A stretch of 64,000 nt of DNA from Ferranicluibacter quercicola. Lineage in GTDB: Bacteria; Pseudomonadota; Alphaproteobacteria; Rhizobiales; Rhizobiaceae. Position numbers and translations under genes: made by a program. Below, piece after piece: positions 15,442 to 27,788 of the stretch. How positions within the stretch are numbered: the first letter of the stretch is position 1; every line of letters begins with the position of its first letter. Under the pieces are notes generated by a model that saw only the letters and a list, made by a program, of their open reading frames with translations, did not search any database and was not told the DNA's origin. The stretch spans positions 620,001-684,000 of the forward strand of contig NZ_JAJOZR010000001.1 of NCBI RefSeq assembly GCF_021168455.1, given 5' to 3'.

Positions 15442-17028
15442 TCAGGCTGCGGGGATGTCGGTCAGCAGGCGCTCGAGGTCGTCGATGAGCACGGGCTTCG
15501 TCAAGTGATGGGTGAAGCCAGCTTCCAGGGCCTTCGCCTTGTCCTTGTCCTGCCCCCACCCCGTCTGGGCGATGATGGTTGTCGCCTTGAACGCATCCTG
15601 CCTGCGGAAGGCACGGCAGACCTCGTAGCCGTCCATGCCCGGCAGGCCAATATCGAGGAGGATCACATCCGGCTGGAAGCGCGTTGCGACGTCGAGCGCC
15701 TCGCGCCCGTCATGGATGGCCTCGCAGTGATGACCGATCTCCTCCAGCATCCAGCCGAGCGCATCCGCGACGATGACATTGTCGTCAACAATCAGCACCT
15801 TCAGTGCGCGCGGCGTGGGTGTCGCCACGACCGGCCGATCGTCTGTCGTCGGGGCTGCGACAACGGGCGATGCCGGTGCGGAAGCCTCCGCCGGCGCTTC
15901 TCCGAGCGGCAGGCGCACGGTGAAAAGGCTGCCCTTGCCGGTGCCGGCGCTCGTCACCTCGACCGTGCCGCCGTGGAGAACCACCAGCTGGCGCACGAGC
16001 GCAAGCCCGATGCCGAGGCCGCCCTGCGCGCGCTCCAGATGACCATCGACCTGCGCGAACAGCTGGAACACGCCGGACTGCAGCGTCTCGGGGATCCCGA
16101 TGCCGTTGTCGGAGACGTCGATGACAGCGCTGCCGCCGAGCGCGCGGACGGCAATCCCGATCTGCCCGCCGGCGGGTGTATATTTCGCAGCATTGTTGAG
16201 AAGGTTGGCGACGACCTGCGCCATGCGGGTCGGGTCGGCATCCAGCCACAGCGGTTCGGAAGGCAGATCCACGGTCAGCGTGTGACCGGAGGCGTCGATC
16301 AGCGGTCGGCTCGCCTCGATCGCGGACCGGATGATGGCTTCGACCGCGATGCGCTCCTTGCGCAGTCCGATCTTGCCCTGGCTGACGCGGGACACGTCGA
16401 GCAGGTCATCGATCAGCCGCACCAGATGCACCATCTGCCGGTCCATCATGTCGCGAATGCCCTCGGCCGCTTCTCCCGTCGGGTTCCGGCGCAACACGTC
16501 GAGCCCGTGGCGCAGCGGTGCCAGCGGATTGCGCAGTTCGTGCGCGAGCGTGGCCAGAAACTCGTCCTTGCGGCGATCGGCTTCGCGCAGCGCCTGCGCC
16601 TGCGCTTCCAGTTCGTCGCGCTGCTCGGCGATCTGCTGGCGCTGGCGGTAGAGCTCGAAGAAGACGTCCGCCTTGCTGCGCAGAACATCTGTTTCGATCG
16701 GCTTCTGGATAAAATCCACCGCACCCGCCTCGTAGCCGCGAAACCGGCGCTGGCCATCCGTGCTGCCGGCGGTCACGAAAATGATGGGTACGCGCCGGGT
16801 GCGCTCGTTGCCGCGCATCAGCTCGGCCAGTTCGAAGCCGTTCAGGCCGGGCATCTGCACATCGATCAGCGCCAGCGCCACGTCGTGCTGCAGCAGGAGT
16901 TCCAGTGCCTGATCGCCGGAGCGCGCCTTGAGAAGCGTCAGGCCGTCGCGGCGCAGAAGCGCTTCCAGCGAGAGGAGGTTTTCCTCCAGGTCGTCGACCA
17001 GCAGAAAGGTAACGGGGGTCATGCGCAT
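15442..17028 (-). CDS. Hybrid sensor kinase: receiver - HisKA - HATPase - receiver
   Basis: 528 residues. Receiver 1 (about 5-125) has the phospho-acceptor Asp56 in LIDVQMPG. A short coiled coil leads to HisKA with His163 in LAHELRNPL, then the ATPase domain (NLLNNAAKYTPAGG, DNGIGIP, GGLGIGLALVRQLV). After an Ala/Pro linker a second receiver (about 410-525) carries LLDIGLPGMDGYE and ends in HLTKPVLIDDLE. No membrane segment, so it is cytosolic. It is the last of four genes whose starts and stops overlap; an ATG at 17022 forms ATGA with the CheB stop, and 17028 is also in frame. It likely works with the large kinase encoded first in the operon. Confidence 0.93.
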   Translation of the reverse strand: MRMTPVTFLLVDDLEENLLSLEALLRRDGLTLLKARSGDQALELLLQHDVALALIDVQMPGLNGFELAELMRGNERTRRVPIIFVTAGSTDGQRRFRGYEAGAVDFIQKPIETDVLRSKADVFFELYRQRQQIAEQRDELEAQAQALREADRRKDEFLATLAHELRNPLAPLRHGLDVLRRNPTGEAAEGIRDMMDRQMVHLVRLIDDLLDVSRVSQGKIGLRKERIAVEAIIRSAIEASRPLIDASGHTLTVDLPSEPLWLDADPTRMAQVVANLLNNAAKYTPAGGQIGIAVRALGGSAVIDVSDNGIGIPETLQSGVFQLFAQVDGHLERAQGGLGIGLALVRQLVVLHGGTVEVTSAGTGKGSLFTVRLPLGEAPAEASAPASPVVAAPTTDDRPVVATPTPRALKVLIVDDNVIVADALGWMLEEIGHHCEAIHDGREALDVATRFQPDVILLDIGLPGMDGYEVCRAFRRQDAFKATTIIAQTGWGQDKDKAKALEAGFTHHLTKPVLIDDLERLLTDIPAA

Positions 17029-17594
17029 ACGACCTTCTGAAGGTACGCCGCGATCGCGTCAAGCGGCAACACCCGGGCGTCGGGACACCGTGCGATTGCA
17101 CCTTCGGGCATTGCGGCGGCAAACGCCGTTGCCGGATCCTGAACGACGGCACGGCCGCCGGCGTCACAGATGGCGCGCAGGCCCCGGGCACCGTCGTGAT
17201 TGGCGCCCGTCAGCACGATACCGACCAGCGCCGACCCGAATGCATCGGCAGCGCTTTCGAAGAGAACATCGATGGAGGGTCGAGAGAACATCACGGGTTC
17301 GTCGCTGGAGAGAGAGAGGGTTTTATGGGCTTCGACGAGCAGATGATAGTTGGGCGGCGCGACATAGGCCGTACCGCCGGCGAGCGGCTCCTTGTCCTCC
17401 CCTTCCACCACCCGGATCCGGCATTTCGCCTGAAACAGCTCGGCCAGCACGCTGCGCTTGTCGCCGGGAATATGGACGACGAGCATGATCGGCACGGGAA
17501 AATCCGCTGGGAGGGCCGGCAGGATGATCGTCAGGGCCTCCAGGGCACCGGCCGAGGCCCCGATGACGACCGCCTGCGGTCGAACGTCGTTCAT
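17019..17594 (-). CDS. CheB-type methylesterase domain protein (no receiver)
   Basis: 191 residues made only of the CheB catalytic domain. The catalytic triad is recognisable: Ser14 in GASAGALEAL, His41 in VVHIPGD and Asp134 in LTGANHDGARGL. Full CheB proteins (about 350 residues) carry an N-terminal receiver that is missing here. This form is typical of stand-alone CheB partners in CheR/CheB/kinase clusters. Its ATG overlaps the CheR stop (ATGA at 17591-17594). What it demethylates or deamidates is unknown, since no chemoreceptor gene is nearby. Confidence 0.92.
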   Translation of the reverse strand: MNDVRPQAVVIGASAGALEALTIILPALPADFPVPIMLVVHIPGDKRSVLAELFQAKCRIRVVEGEDKEPLAGGTAYVAPPNYHLLVEAHKTLSLSSDEPVMFSRPSIDVLFESAADAFGSALVGIVLTGANHDGARGLRAICDAGGRAVVQDPATAFAAAMPEGAIARCPDARVLPLDAIAAYLQKVVCA

Positions 17595-18426
17595 TCGCCG
17601 ATCCTCTGATAGATCTTCTCCTCCCGCACGAAGTCGCGAAACGCGCCGGCGTGATCGGAAAAGCGGATGCTTTCCTTTGCGCCGAGGCCCAGAAAGCCCT
17701 TTCGCGGCAGCGAGTCCTTGAAGAGACCGAGCGCACGATCCTGCAGGGAACGATCGAAATAGATCAGCACGTTGCGGCAGGAGATCAGGTTCATCTCGCC
17801 GAAGACGGCATCGGTGACGAGGCTGTGGTCGGAAAACACGACGTTGCGCCGCAGCGTCCGGTCGAAGGATACCCGCCCATAGGCCGCCTGATAGTAATCC
17901 GACAGCGACGACTTGCCGCCCGCTTTGCGATGATTTTCCGTGAAGAGCTGCATGCGGTCGAGCGGGTAGACGCCGGCTTCGGCGATCTGCAGCGCCTCCT
18001 GGCTGATGTCGGTCGCGTAGAACAGCGTGCGATCTTCGAGACCCTCCTCGCGAAAGAGGATGACGAGGGAATAGAGCTCCTCGCCATGGCTGCAGCCGGC
18101 CACCCAGACTTTCAGCGAGGGGTAGGTCCGCAGATGCGGGATGACCTGTTCGCGAATCGCGCGGAAATACTCGGGATCGCGGAACATCTCGCTGACCTGA
18201 ACGGTCAGGTAGCCCAGCAGCTGCGGCAGCATGTCCCGGTCGTGCAGCAGGCGCTCCTGCAGGCCGGAGATGGTGGAAATGTGGAGCTGCTCCAGCGCCT
18301 GGCGCAGACGCCGTTTGACCGACGCCATGGCGTAGCCGCGGAAATCATAGTGATAGCGGGCGTAGAGAGCCTCCAGCAGCAGCCGGATCTCGATGTCCTC
18401 GACCTTTTCGACCGTGGCAAGATCGC

Positions 18427-18430
<4 letters not shown>
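17591..18430 (-). CDS. CheR-type SAM-dependent protein methyltransferase
   Basis: 279 residues, the usual CheR length. An N-terminal helical domain (LLEALYARYHYDFRGYAMAS) is followed by the methyltransferase domain with SAM motif KVWVAGCSHGEELYSL, FYATDISQEALQIA, and DLISCRNVLIYF-like NLISCRNVLIYFDRSLQ. In rhizobia such CheR proteins outside the flagellar region occur with CheB and hybrid kinases. ATG at 18430 overlaps the kinase stop by ATGA. Confidence 0.93.
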
Positions 18431-21909
<3,479 letters not shown>

Positions 21910-22069
21910 CGGGATCTCGGCAAGGTGGGAGCGGCGACGGTGCGGAAGCGGGTAGTGACGGAGCTGTCGCGCAACGCGCTGTAACATCGCAGACGATCGC
22001 TGCACAACGCGTTCCGTGATCAACGCCCGCGGATATGGATCTTGCCCGCGGGAAGGCAAGGATGTCGGC

Positions 22070-22429
22070 TTATGACGACAGCGTGAGATGCGCGATCAAT
22101 GGCCCGAGCGCGAAGGAAAGCCCCGCCCCTGGCGCGTAAGACGGGTTCTCGATGGCGTAGAGACCGATGTATCTGCCTCGCGTCAGGGAGACGACCAGAC
22201 CATCCGCATCCCGGTCCACGCGGTCATCGGTGAGAACGACCCGATGCTTCTGCAGGACGACCACCAGGAATTCCCGGTCCTTCGGGTCGCGCACGTTGTG
22301 AAGAGGCGGCACGAACGGGTTGGCATAGGTCGTGCCGGTCACCCAGACCTTGGAAACGAGCGGCACGAGGTCGCCATCGATGCGGGCGTAGCGGCCGTCC
22401 ACCTCGCTGCTGATCTCCCTGACGATCAC
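22070..22429 (-). CDS. Hypothetical protein, 119 aa
   Basis: Starts at a GTG (22429) preceded by AGGAGAG, a good ribosome site. The product begins MIVREISSEVDGRYARIDGD, is soluble and predicted mostly beta (VWVTGTTYANPF, VVVLQKHRVVLTDDRVD), without signal peptide or recognised motif. It lies upstream of, and on the same strand as, the large kinase gene, 160 bases away. Family not recognised. Confidence 0.62.
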   Translation of the reverse strand: MIVREISSEVDGRYARIDGDLVPLVSKVWVTGTTYANPFVPPLHNVRDPKDREFLVVVLQKHRVVLTDDRVDRDADGLVVSLTRGRYIGLYAIENPSYAPGAGLSFALGPLIAHLTLSS

Positions 22430-22616
22430 ATTTCTCTCCTCATGCGCGCGTTTCCCCCATCCTGCGACACCCCCGCGGTGCGGAACGAATCGACAGGCCG
22501 CCTGTTATCACCACAGCCATGTCCGTTACCGGCTTCTCCTGCGGGGTCCTACCGGTCGTTTGCGCGAGAGACCCCGAGCGGACCCGATCGGCGCGAAACC
22601 TCGAAAGGATCGCATC

Positions 22617-22838
22617 ATGCAAGACGACACCACGACACCGTCCAAGAAGATCGCGGAAGACTATCTGGCACTCGGCGGCCGCCGCAAGGCGAAGGTGGAC
22701 GACAACATCGTCAGCACGCGGGCCTGGGAAGACGACGCGCCGGAGGCGGCGGCCTTCTGGAAGGAAAAGGTCGAACCGATGAGCGACAAGGAGCGCCGCG
22801 AGGTCGAGCTTCATCTGCCCTCCATGTCGGATACCTGA
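22617..22838 (+). CDS. Small hypothetical protein, 73 aa
   Basis: Starts MQDDTTTPSKKIAEDYLALG with AAAGGA nine bases upstream; the frame is open upstream but without a ribosome site. Charged, soluble, ends VELHLPSMSDT. It diverges from the 119-residue hypothetical gene. It resembles small conserved rhizobial proteins of unknown role; no domain recognised. Confidence 0.62.
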   Translation: MQDDTTTPSKKIAEDYLALGGRRKAKVDDNIVSTRAWEDDAPEAAAFWKEKVEPMSDKERREVELHLPSMSDT

Positions 22839-23025
22839 CGCCCGAAAGGCAAGCTGCCGAATGGAACAGAGAAAGCCGCCAGACATTCTCCCTGCAGACC
22901 ATAGGCGCGGCGCTGGCATGGACTTCCCCGGCAAATGACCGGATAGCGATTGCATCAGCGCCGCGCATGGTTTGCCTCTCCCCGACCTAAAGACACGCTC
23001 TCGCGATCACGGCGCGGTCCGTCGC

Positions 23026-23592
23026 TTAAGACGGTTCGCCGGTCAGGATCTCCTCCGCCTCGTCGCGAGTCATGTCGTAGACCCTGCGGCCGATCTCGAA
23101 GCCGAAGCCGCCGCGGGCAAAGGCGGAAAGCTCCTTCATCTTACGTTTCTCGTCCGGCGGCTCCTTACGGAACGGCCCGAACGCCCGCTTGCGCGCAAGG
23201 ATGATCGCGGCTCTGAGATCATCGACATCGGCGACGGCGGCCGTTGCCGTCTCGCGATCGATGCCCTTGACCACCAGCCGCTGCGAGATCGCCCGTCCGG
23301 AGCGCCCGCTCTGCTGGCCAGATCGTGTCGCAACATCCGCATAGGCCACGTCGTCGAGCGCTTTGTTGTCGTAGCCGAAAGCGACGGCAAAGGCGGAAAG
23401 AGCCGTCACCTGCTCGTCGCTGATGCCCTCGAATTTTTCGCGCGCCTTGCGGGCGATCGCGTCGGACAATTGCTTCTCGGTATGCATCCGCTTGCCCAGC
23501 CGATAGGCGGCCGAGTTGCGGGCCCAGGACAGCATGCGCGGTGTCGGAACAGGAGACGGCACCGCCTCGTCATCTTGACCACCTTCATCCAT
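23026..23592 (-). CDS. recX: RecX regulatory protein
   Basis: 188 residues from the ATG at 23592. RecX binds RecA filaments and limits RecA recombinase activity. The tandem three-helix pattern of RecX is visible: SWARNSAAYRLGKRMHTEKQ, DDVAYADVATRSGQQ, ISQRLVVKGIDRETATAAV and a C-terminal FEIGRRVYDMTRDEAEEI. It is not next to recA, as is usual in rhizobia. The region upstream holds its promoter; I see no LexA-type GTTC repeat there. Confidence 0.85.
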   Translation of the reverse strand: MDEGGQDDEAVPSPVPTPRMLSWARNSAAYRLGKRMHTEKQLSDAIARKAREKFEGISDEQVTALSAFAVAFGYDNKALDDVAYADVATRSGQQSGRSGRAISQRLVVKGIDRETATAAVADVDDLRAAIILARKRAFGPFRKEPPDEKRKMKELSAFARGGFGFEIGRRVYDMTRDEAEEILTGEPS

Positions 23593-23955
23593 GTTTCGAT
23601 CGCACACCGAATATCGTCCTCGACGGTCCTGCCTGAAAAATCCGCGCAGACGGCACATCCTGCCACCTGTCAACTCTTACCAAGACGTCCTGTGGCGGTC
23701 ACGCTCCATAAACGGCAGGGCAGCCGCTCCGTCAAAGCCCGTCGGTGAGATGGAGCTTGCGCCAAGAGTCACGCCCGGCTCAAGGGGGCGCTTTCCGGCA
23801 ATCAGCCTGGAAGAACGCGTTTTCCCGCGGGCATGCCTTGTGCTATGGACCGACAAAAGGGCGTTTGCCGACGGATCCGGATGCCGGATCGGTGGCAGAC
23901 TGCAAATCTTCAAATGTGACGGGAAACCGGCCTTCGCGCCGGAAGAGATGGACGC
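23593..23955. other. Intergenic region without a recognisable gene
   Basis: About 360 bases between divergent recX and a hypothetical gene. Open frames crossing it have no ribosome site and unusual composition. It should hold both promoters. No tRNA fold, repeat or strong palindrome was seen. Confidence 0.5.
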
Positions 23956-24330
23956 ATGGCAAAAGTTCCGGAAATGACGAAACACCGCGGCTTTCCGGCC
24001 GGACTGTCGGGAACGCAGTGGCAGTTCACGCTTCGCAGGGCCAATTCGAAAGTGACGGTTCTCGGGCAATGGCGTCGGCATCCGACGCTGGACAAGACCG
24101 TCGGGCTTGCCGATACCGCCTTCGTGCATTCGCTCTGGCACTATTTCGGCACGGAGCCCTTCGAGCGCGGAAATTTGGATGGTGAACGTCTGTCCCGCCT
24201 GTTCGGTCGCGAGATCCTGCCGGCCGAACGCGATTTCGATCCCGCGTCCTATCAGGCGCTGCTGAAACTCAACGAACCGCTCGCGCGCAAGAACTTTCCC
24301 GAAGCTTTCGTCGACGTCCTCGACGTGTAG
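23956..24330 (+). CDS. Hypothetical protein, 124 aa
   Basis: Starts MAKVPEMTKHRGFPAGLSGT with GAAGAG eight bases before the ATG. Contains an aromatic motif FVHSLWHYFGTEPFERGNLD and ends FPEAFVDVLDV. No signal peptide, membrane segment or known fold recognised. It is convergent with the PRC-barrel gene. Codon use is like its neighbours, so it is likely a real rhizobial gene of unknown role. Confidence 0.65.
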   Translation: MAKVPEMTKHRGFPAGLSGTQWQFTLRRANSKVTVLGQWRRHPTLDKTVGLADTAFVHSLWHYFGTEPFERGNLDGERLSRLFGREILPAERDFDPASYQALLKLNEPLARKNFPEAFVDVLDV

Positions 24331-24355
24331 ACCTGTCGGAGTGTCTGCGGACATG

Positions 24356-24381
24356 CAAAAGCCCGACACGATGGCCGGGCT
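24356..24381 (-). terminator. Intrinsic terminator after the PRC-barrel gene
   Basis: On the minus strand AGCCCG (24376-24381) pairs with CGGGCT (24360-24365) and is followed by TTTTG. It lies 25 bases after the stop of the minus-strand gene. Confidence 0.65.
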
Positions 24382-24405
24382 CGCGCAATCGAATGCTCGT
24401 CGCAC

Positions 24406-24702
24406 TCAGTCGCGATGCTCGGGCATCGCCTTCAGCTGATCCTTCGTCCAGGTCGTCACGGCGTGGACGTCACCGTCTTCGTCGCGCATGAACTGGAGAT
24501 CGTTCAGCGGCACGCCGACCGGCTTCGCGCCGATGCCGAGAAAACCGCCGACGTCGATGATGGCCTTGCCGCCGGCACCCGTGCCGTGGACATGATCGAG
24601 CTTGCCGACCTTGTGGTCATCGGCGCCGTAAATCGTCGCGCCTTCGAGGACAGCCGGGGTCAGCTCGGTGGGCGACAGGCGAACGTGATTGGTATGATCC
24701 AT
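24406..24702 (-). CDS. PRC-barrel domain protein, 98 aa
   Basis: Starts MDHTNHVRLSPTELTPAVLE; the PRC-barrel core is LEGATIYGADDHKVGKLDHV, followed by an IIDVGGFLGIGAKPVGVPL strand set. PRC barrels are small beta-barrels found in RimM and photosynthetic reaction centre H subunit and, as stand-alone proteins, in many rhizobia with unclear roles. A strong AAAGGAGG lies just upstream of the ATG at 24702, which supports independent translation. The frame, however, continues without a stop into the gene upstream (see 24406-25062). Confidence 0.85.
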   Translation of the reverse strand: MDHTNHVRLSPTELTPAVLEGATIYGADDHKVGKLDHVHGTGAGGKAIIDVGGFLGIGAKPVGVPLNDLQFMRDEDGDVHAVTTWTKDQLKAMPEHRD

Positions 24703-25062
24703 TGTGTGGTCCTCCTTTATTGTTGCCTGAGTGTAACCTCTTGCTTGCAATGTTTGTTCCACCGGGGCCGTCCGGTCCGCGACGGGTTCGAAGCCGAGGA
24801 CGAAGGCGACAACCTTGTCCGAGGACATTTCGCAGGGCTTCAGAACGGGGCCGCCGGACATCGTTCGGTAGAGGTTGAAGCTGACGATGTCATTGCCCCC
24901 GAGGTCCCGTGCAAACAGCCAGACGCGACGATGATCGATGGATCGCCGAACGGTCGCGCCCCACGGTCGGCCTTCGAATGCGCCTTCGGCGTAGCCGGCC
25001 GGCAGTCGCGCAAGCGCTTGTTCGAATGCCGCCCCTGCATCGGCCACCTTGTCCGGATTCAT
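24406..25062 (-). CDS. Hypothetical protein joined in frame to the PRC-barrel protein (possible read-through fusion)
   Basis: Starts MNPDKVADAGAAFEQALARL at 25062, overlapping the stop of the upstream gene by ATGA. The first 100 residues form a small soluble domain of unknown family (RVWLFARDLGGNDIVSFNLY, SSDKVVAFVLGF). No stop codon separates it from the PRC-barrel frame, so translation from 25062 gives a 218-residue protein. The linker (about residues 100-120) includes the strong internal ribosome site of the PRC gene. It may be a true fusion made alongside the short form, or a lost stop codon. Confidence 0.6.
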   Translation of the reverse strand: MNPDKVADAGAAFEQALARLPAGYAEGAFEGRPWGATVRRSIDHRRVWLFARDLGGNDIVSFNLYRTMSGGPVLKPCEMSSDKVVAFVLGFEPVADRTAPVEQTLQARGYTQATIKEDHTMDHTNHVRLSPTELTPAVLEGATIYGADDHKVGKLDHVHGTGAGGKAIIDVGGFLGIGAKPVGVPLNDLQFMRDEDGDVHAVTTWTKDQLKAMPEHRD

Positions 25063-25937
25063 CCTCTGCGCACCGTGTCGGTCCCCTCGCGAACCCGCGC
25101 GGCGCGTCGCGCCGGCCTCAGTTCCTCGATCGTCGGCAACCACCAGTCGCCCGGCGGGTCGGGAACCGCCTTTGCCGGCCATGTGGAAAGGAGCTCTTTG
25201 AGGGAGGGTGCGCGCCAGAGACCCCAGACATGGTTTTCCGTCGCGCCCGGATACAAATCGGAGACAGCAGCGGGATCGACCAGTTCGCCGGTGATCTCGG
25301 TAAAAACAACGATGCCGTAGGAGATGGCCACCGGCACGCCGGGTGGCGGCAGCGCGTCCGGCAGCACGGGATAACGGCGCTTGCGGCGCTCGGTGGAGCG
25401 GGCCTTCGCTTTCAGCTCGTCTTCCGAGCCTTTCCGCGCCTCTGCGCGCCGCGCCCGCTCGGCCGGCTCGTTCCGGCGCGCGGCCGCCTCGATAGCCGTC
25501 CAGTGGCTGCGCAGGTCTTCGAACGAACGGAAGGGGACATGCCAGAGGCGCAGGTCCCCATCCCAGCGCGCGAAGCGGATCTCCCGCAATTCCTCGACAA
25601 CCGTCTTCGAATAGGGCGTGCGGATCTGGAAGCCGGCGCGACCGATCTCGAGATAGGGGCTGACGATCGGCTCGAAGGCGAAGGCGTCGCGTCCCCGCGC
25701 ATCGGCATGCGCATCCGCTTCCGCCTCCTGTTCCGCCAGCCACCGCCCGATCCGGCGCGACGCGGTCTTTCCCGGAACCCACCAGGCCTTGATGTCGTCG
25801 CGCCAGCGGGCGCGCGGAAAACGATGCCGGAACTGATCGACCGTCATCCGGTCGTAGGGAAACGCGACCACGCTGCCGGGCGCGGCTTCGTCGTCCGCTT
25901 CGCTCTCCTGCGGCGCGTTTCCTAGCAACGTTCCCAT
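25059..25937 (-). CDS. Hypothetical protein with two HARP-like repeats
   Basis: 292 residues from the ATG at 25937 (AGGAGAG just upstream). Two similar segments are seen: FPYDRMTVDQFRHRFPRARW plus KAWWVPG at about 28-60, and QIRTPYSKTVVEELREIRFA plus RWDGDLRLWHVP at about 105-145. The alternation of a short helix, a WD/WR turn and a W-x-VP strand recalls the HARP domain of SMARCAL1-type proteins. A basic, charged stretch (residues 165-195) follows. It precedes the MNPDKV gene with an ATGA overlap. Function is unknown; nucleic-acid contact is a guess from the HARP likeness. Confidence 0.6.
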   Translation of the reverse strand: MGTLLGNAPQESEADDEAAPGSVVAFPYDRMTVDQFRHRFPRARWRDDIKAWWVPGKTASRRIGRWLAEQEAEADAHADARGRDAFAFEPIVSPYLEIGRAGFQIRTPYSKTVVEELREIRFARWDGDLRLWHVPFRSFEDLRSHWTAIEAAARRNEPAERARRAEARKGSEDELKAKARSTERRKRRYPVLPDALPPPGVPVAISYGIVVFTEITGELVDPAAVSDLYPGATENHVWGLWRAPSLKELLSTWPAKAVPDPPGDWWLPTIEELRPARRAARVREGTDTVRRG

Positions 25938-25953
25938 GCCCTCTCCTGTCGCC

Positions 25954-26655
25954 TCAGCGCGGCGCGCGGACGGTGTAGCGGACGTGGAGGGCGCCATGGT
26001 CGAGGACGTCGCAGGACTTGAGAGACAGCTCGACCTTGCCCGCGAGCCCCTCGTCTCCGAAGGCGATGACCCGATCGCTGTTCACCCGGCCTTCGAGCGC
26101 CGGCGCGATGACGAGGCTGATCTCGTCGACGAGCCCGGCCGCAAGCATCGACCCGTTCACGCTTGCCCCGCCCTCCAGCAGGATGCGGGTAATGCCGAGT
26201 TCCTGTCCGAGCAGCGTCAGCATGGCGCGCAGGTCGAGTTCCTTCGTCTCCGAAACGACATAGGAAACGCCGTCGCCGGCCAGTTCCGCCAGATGGCTGT
26301 CGGGCACGTCGGGACCGAGCAGGACGACGATATGATCGCCGAAAAGCGCGTCGCCTGCGAAATGCAGCTTGCCGCCGGGGTCGAGCGCGATCGCGAAGGT
26401 CGACGCGCCCGGCCGGGCGAAATGGTGCGGACGCGCGACCTTCACGGTGCCGGTCGGCGGATGCGCCTTGGCCTTCGACATCTCCGCCATGGTCACCCGT
26501 CCGACCATCCAGGCATTGCCGGCATGTTCGGCGTGGATCTTCTCGTAAAGCGCCGTCCAGTCCGACCGCTCGCCATCCGGGCTTTTCGTCCAGCGGCTCG
26601 GATGCAGGCTCCCGTCCGGCGAGGTGATCATCAGGCAAATGATGTGGGGTTTCAT
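25954..26655 (-). CDS. RibD C-terminal / dihydrofolate reductase-like NADPH reductase
   Basis: 233 residues. Start MKPHIICLMITSPDGSLHPS is the standard opening of RibD_C/DHFR-fold reductases, and the NADPH-binding GITRILLEGGASVNGSMLAA with LVDEISLVIAPALEG is characteristic. It is too long for plain DHFR and lacks the deaminase half of RibD, so it is a stand-alone reductase, perhaps acting on a riboflavin-like or pterin substrate. AAAGGA precedes the ATG. The next gene on this strand starts 17 bases after its stop. Confidence 0.87.
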   Translation of the reverse strand: MKPHIICLMITSPDGSLHPSRWTKSPDGERSDWTALYEKIHAEHAGNAWMVGRVTMAEMSKAKAHPPTGTVKVARPHHFARPGASTFAIALDPGGKLHFAGDALFGDHIVVLLGPDVPDSHLAELAGDGVSYVVSETKELDLRAMLTLLGQELGITRILLEGGASVNGSMLAAGLVDEISLVIAPALEGRVNSDRVIAFGDEGLAGKVELSLKSCDVLDHGALHVRYTVRAPR

Positions 26656-26787
26656 GGCGCGGCGGTCCTTTCGGTGATGTCTCGTCGCTTAGATAGGGCT
26701 TGCGCTGCCGCGCACCATGGTCTCTCCCTTTGCCAAATCAGTCTCCAGCCCGTATGCCGGGCGGGAAACGGCAAACGGATACCGGAC

Positions 26788-27378
26788 GTGAAGACGATCG
26801 CCATCGATTTCGAAACCGCCAACGAGCAGCGTGGCAGCGCCTGCTCTGTCGGGCTCGCGTGGATCGAGGATGGCCGGGTCGTGCGGGTCGAGGAACGTCT
26901 CATCCGCCCGCGGGACATGCGCTTCTCCTCTTTCAACGTCGCCATTCACGGCATCCGGCCGGAGCATGTGGAGGACGCGGGAGAATTTCCCGAGGTCATG
27001 GACGAGTTCGCCGACGAGTTCAGGGGCGCGACGATGATCGCGCACAACGCTTCCTTCGACTTCAGCGTCTGGCGCGCCTGCCTCGATCTCTACCGGCAGA
27101 GCTATCCCGATCTCTCCTATCTCTGTTCGGTCAAGATGGCGCAGCGGGTCTGGCCGCATCTCGGCTCCCATCGCCTGAACATTCTGGCGGGCCACCTCGG
27201 CCTGACCTTCCGGCACCACAACGCCGCGGAAGATGCCGCGATCTGCGCGGAAGCGTCGATCGCCATGGCAAGCGCGCTGCAGGTTGCCCATGTGAGGGAT
27301 GTGCCGCTGATGATCGGCATGCAGGCCGGCCGGCTGTTTGCCGGAGGATACGACGCCTGCCGGTGCCGCAAGGCCTGA
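26788..27378 (+). CDS. DnaQ-like 3'-5' exonuclease
   Basis: 196 residues from a GTG at 26788. The three exonuclease motifs are present: Exo I TIAIDFETAN near residue 6, Exo II IAHNASFDFSVW near 87, and Exo III RHHNAAEDAAICAEA near 150 (DEDDh type). The family includes the proofreading subunit epsilon and RNase T. With no polymerase partner nearby, a general DNA or RNA trimming role is likely. It diverges from the RibD-like gene. The C-terminal tail ends with a Cys-rich YDACRCRKA. Confidence 0.88.
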   Translation: MKTIAIDFETANEQRGSACSVGLAWIEDGRVVRVEERLIRPRDMRFSSFNVAIHGIRPEHVEDAGEFPEVMDEFADEFRGATMIAHNASFDFSVWRACLDLYRQSYPDLSYLCSVKMAQRVWPHLGSHRLNILAGHLGLTFRHHNAAEDAAICAEASIAMASALQVAHVRDVPLMIGMQAGRLFAGGYDACRCRKA

Positions 27379-27449
27379 GCCGCGGCGCTTCGACTGGGCA
27401 GGCAAACGGCAAGATAGTGAGCGGGGTGCGCCCCGGAAAGGACGATGGG

Positions 27450-27773
27450 ATGGAGACGGTGAACGAACGGATCGTTGCGCTGGTCACGGCGTCGAACGAT
27501 GTGGAGACCCTGGAGCACCAGGACGTCACACGCTTGATCGATGCGGCTTTACGCCAGATCCGCGATCTTCGGGCGCAGCAGGGCCTTGCCGGTGACGGCG
27601 ATGCGACCGCGCTGGAGCGCGTATCTTCCGGAGCGGCGCAGCTGACGGCGGACGACTGGCAGCGCGCGCTTCGCCATGCGGCGGATCTTCTGCGCGATCT
27701 TCAACCGACCATCGATCCGGAGCCCGCCTTGCCGGGCCACCAGCCGGATGGCGGAGATGGCGGCAACTACTGA
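27450..27773 (+). CDS. Hypothetical protein, 107 aa
   Basis: Starts METVNERIVALVTASNDVET with GGAAAGGA upstream of the ATG. The sequence is helical (VTRLIDAALRQIRDLRAQQG, RALRHAADLLRDLQ), acidic at the end, with no recognised domain. It follows the exonuclease gene on the same strand after 71 bases and converges with the toxin gene. Confidence 0.6.
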   Translation: METVNERIVALVTASNDVETLEHQDVTRLIDAALRQIRDLRAQQGLAGDGDATALERVSSGAAQLTADDWQRALRHAADLLRDLQPTIDPEPALPGHQPDGGDGGNY

Positions 27774-27788
27774 CGTTTCCGCGATGTT

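Noticed and set aside
15109..17040. 643-codon plus-strand frame opposite lacI and the hybrid kinase
   Set aside because: Mirror frame of coding sequence; no domain and it crosses the operator region.
25063..25782. Further upstream extension of the MNPDKV/PRC frame
   Set aside because: It runs inside the HARP-like gene; the ATGA overlap at 25059-25062 marks the start.
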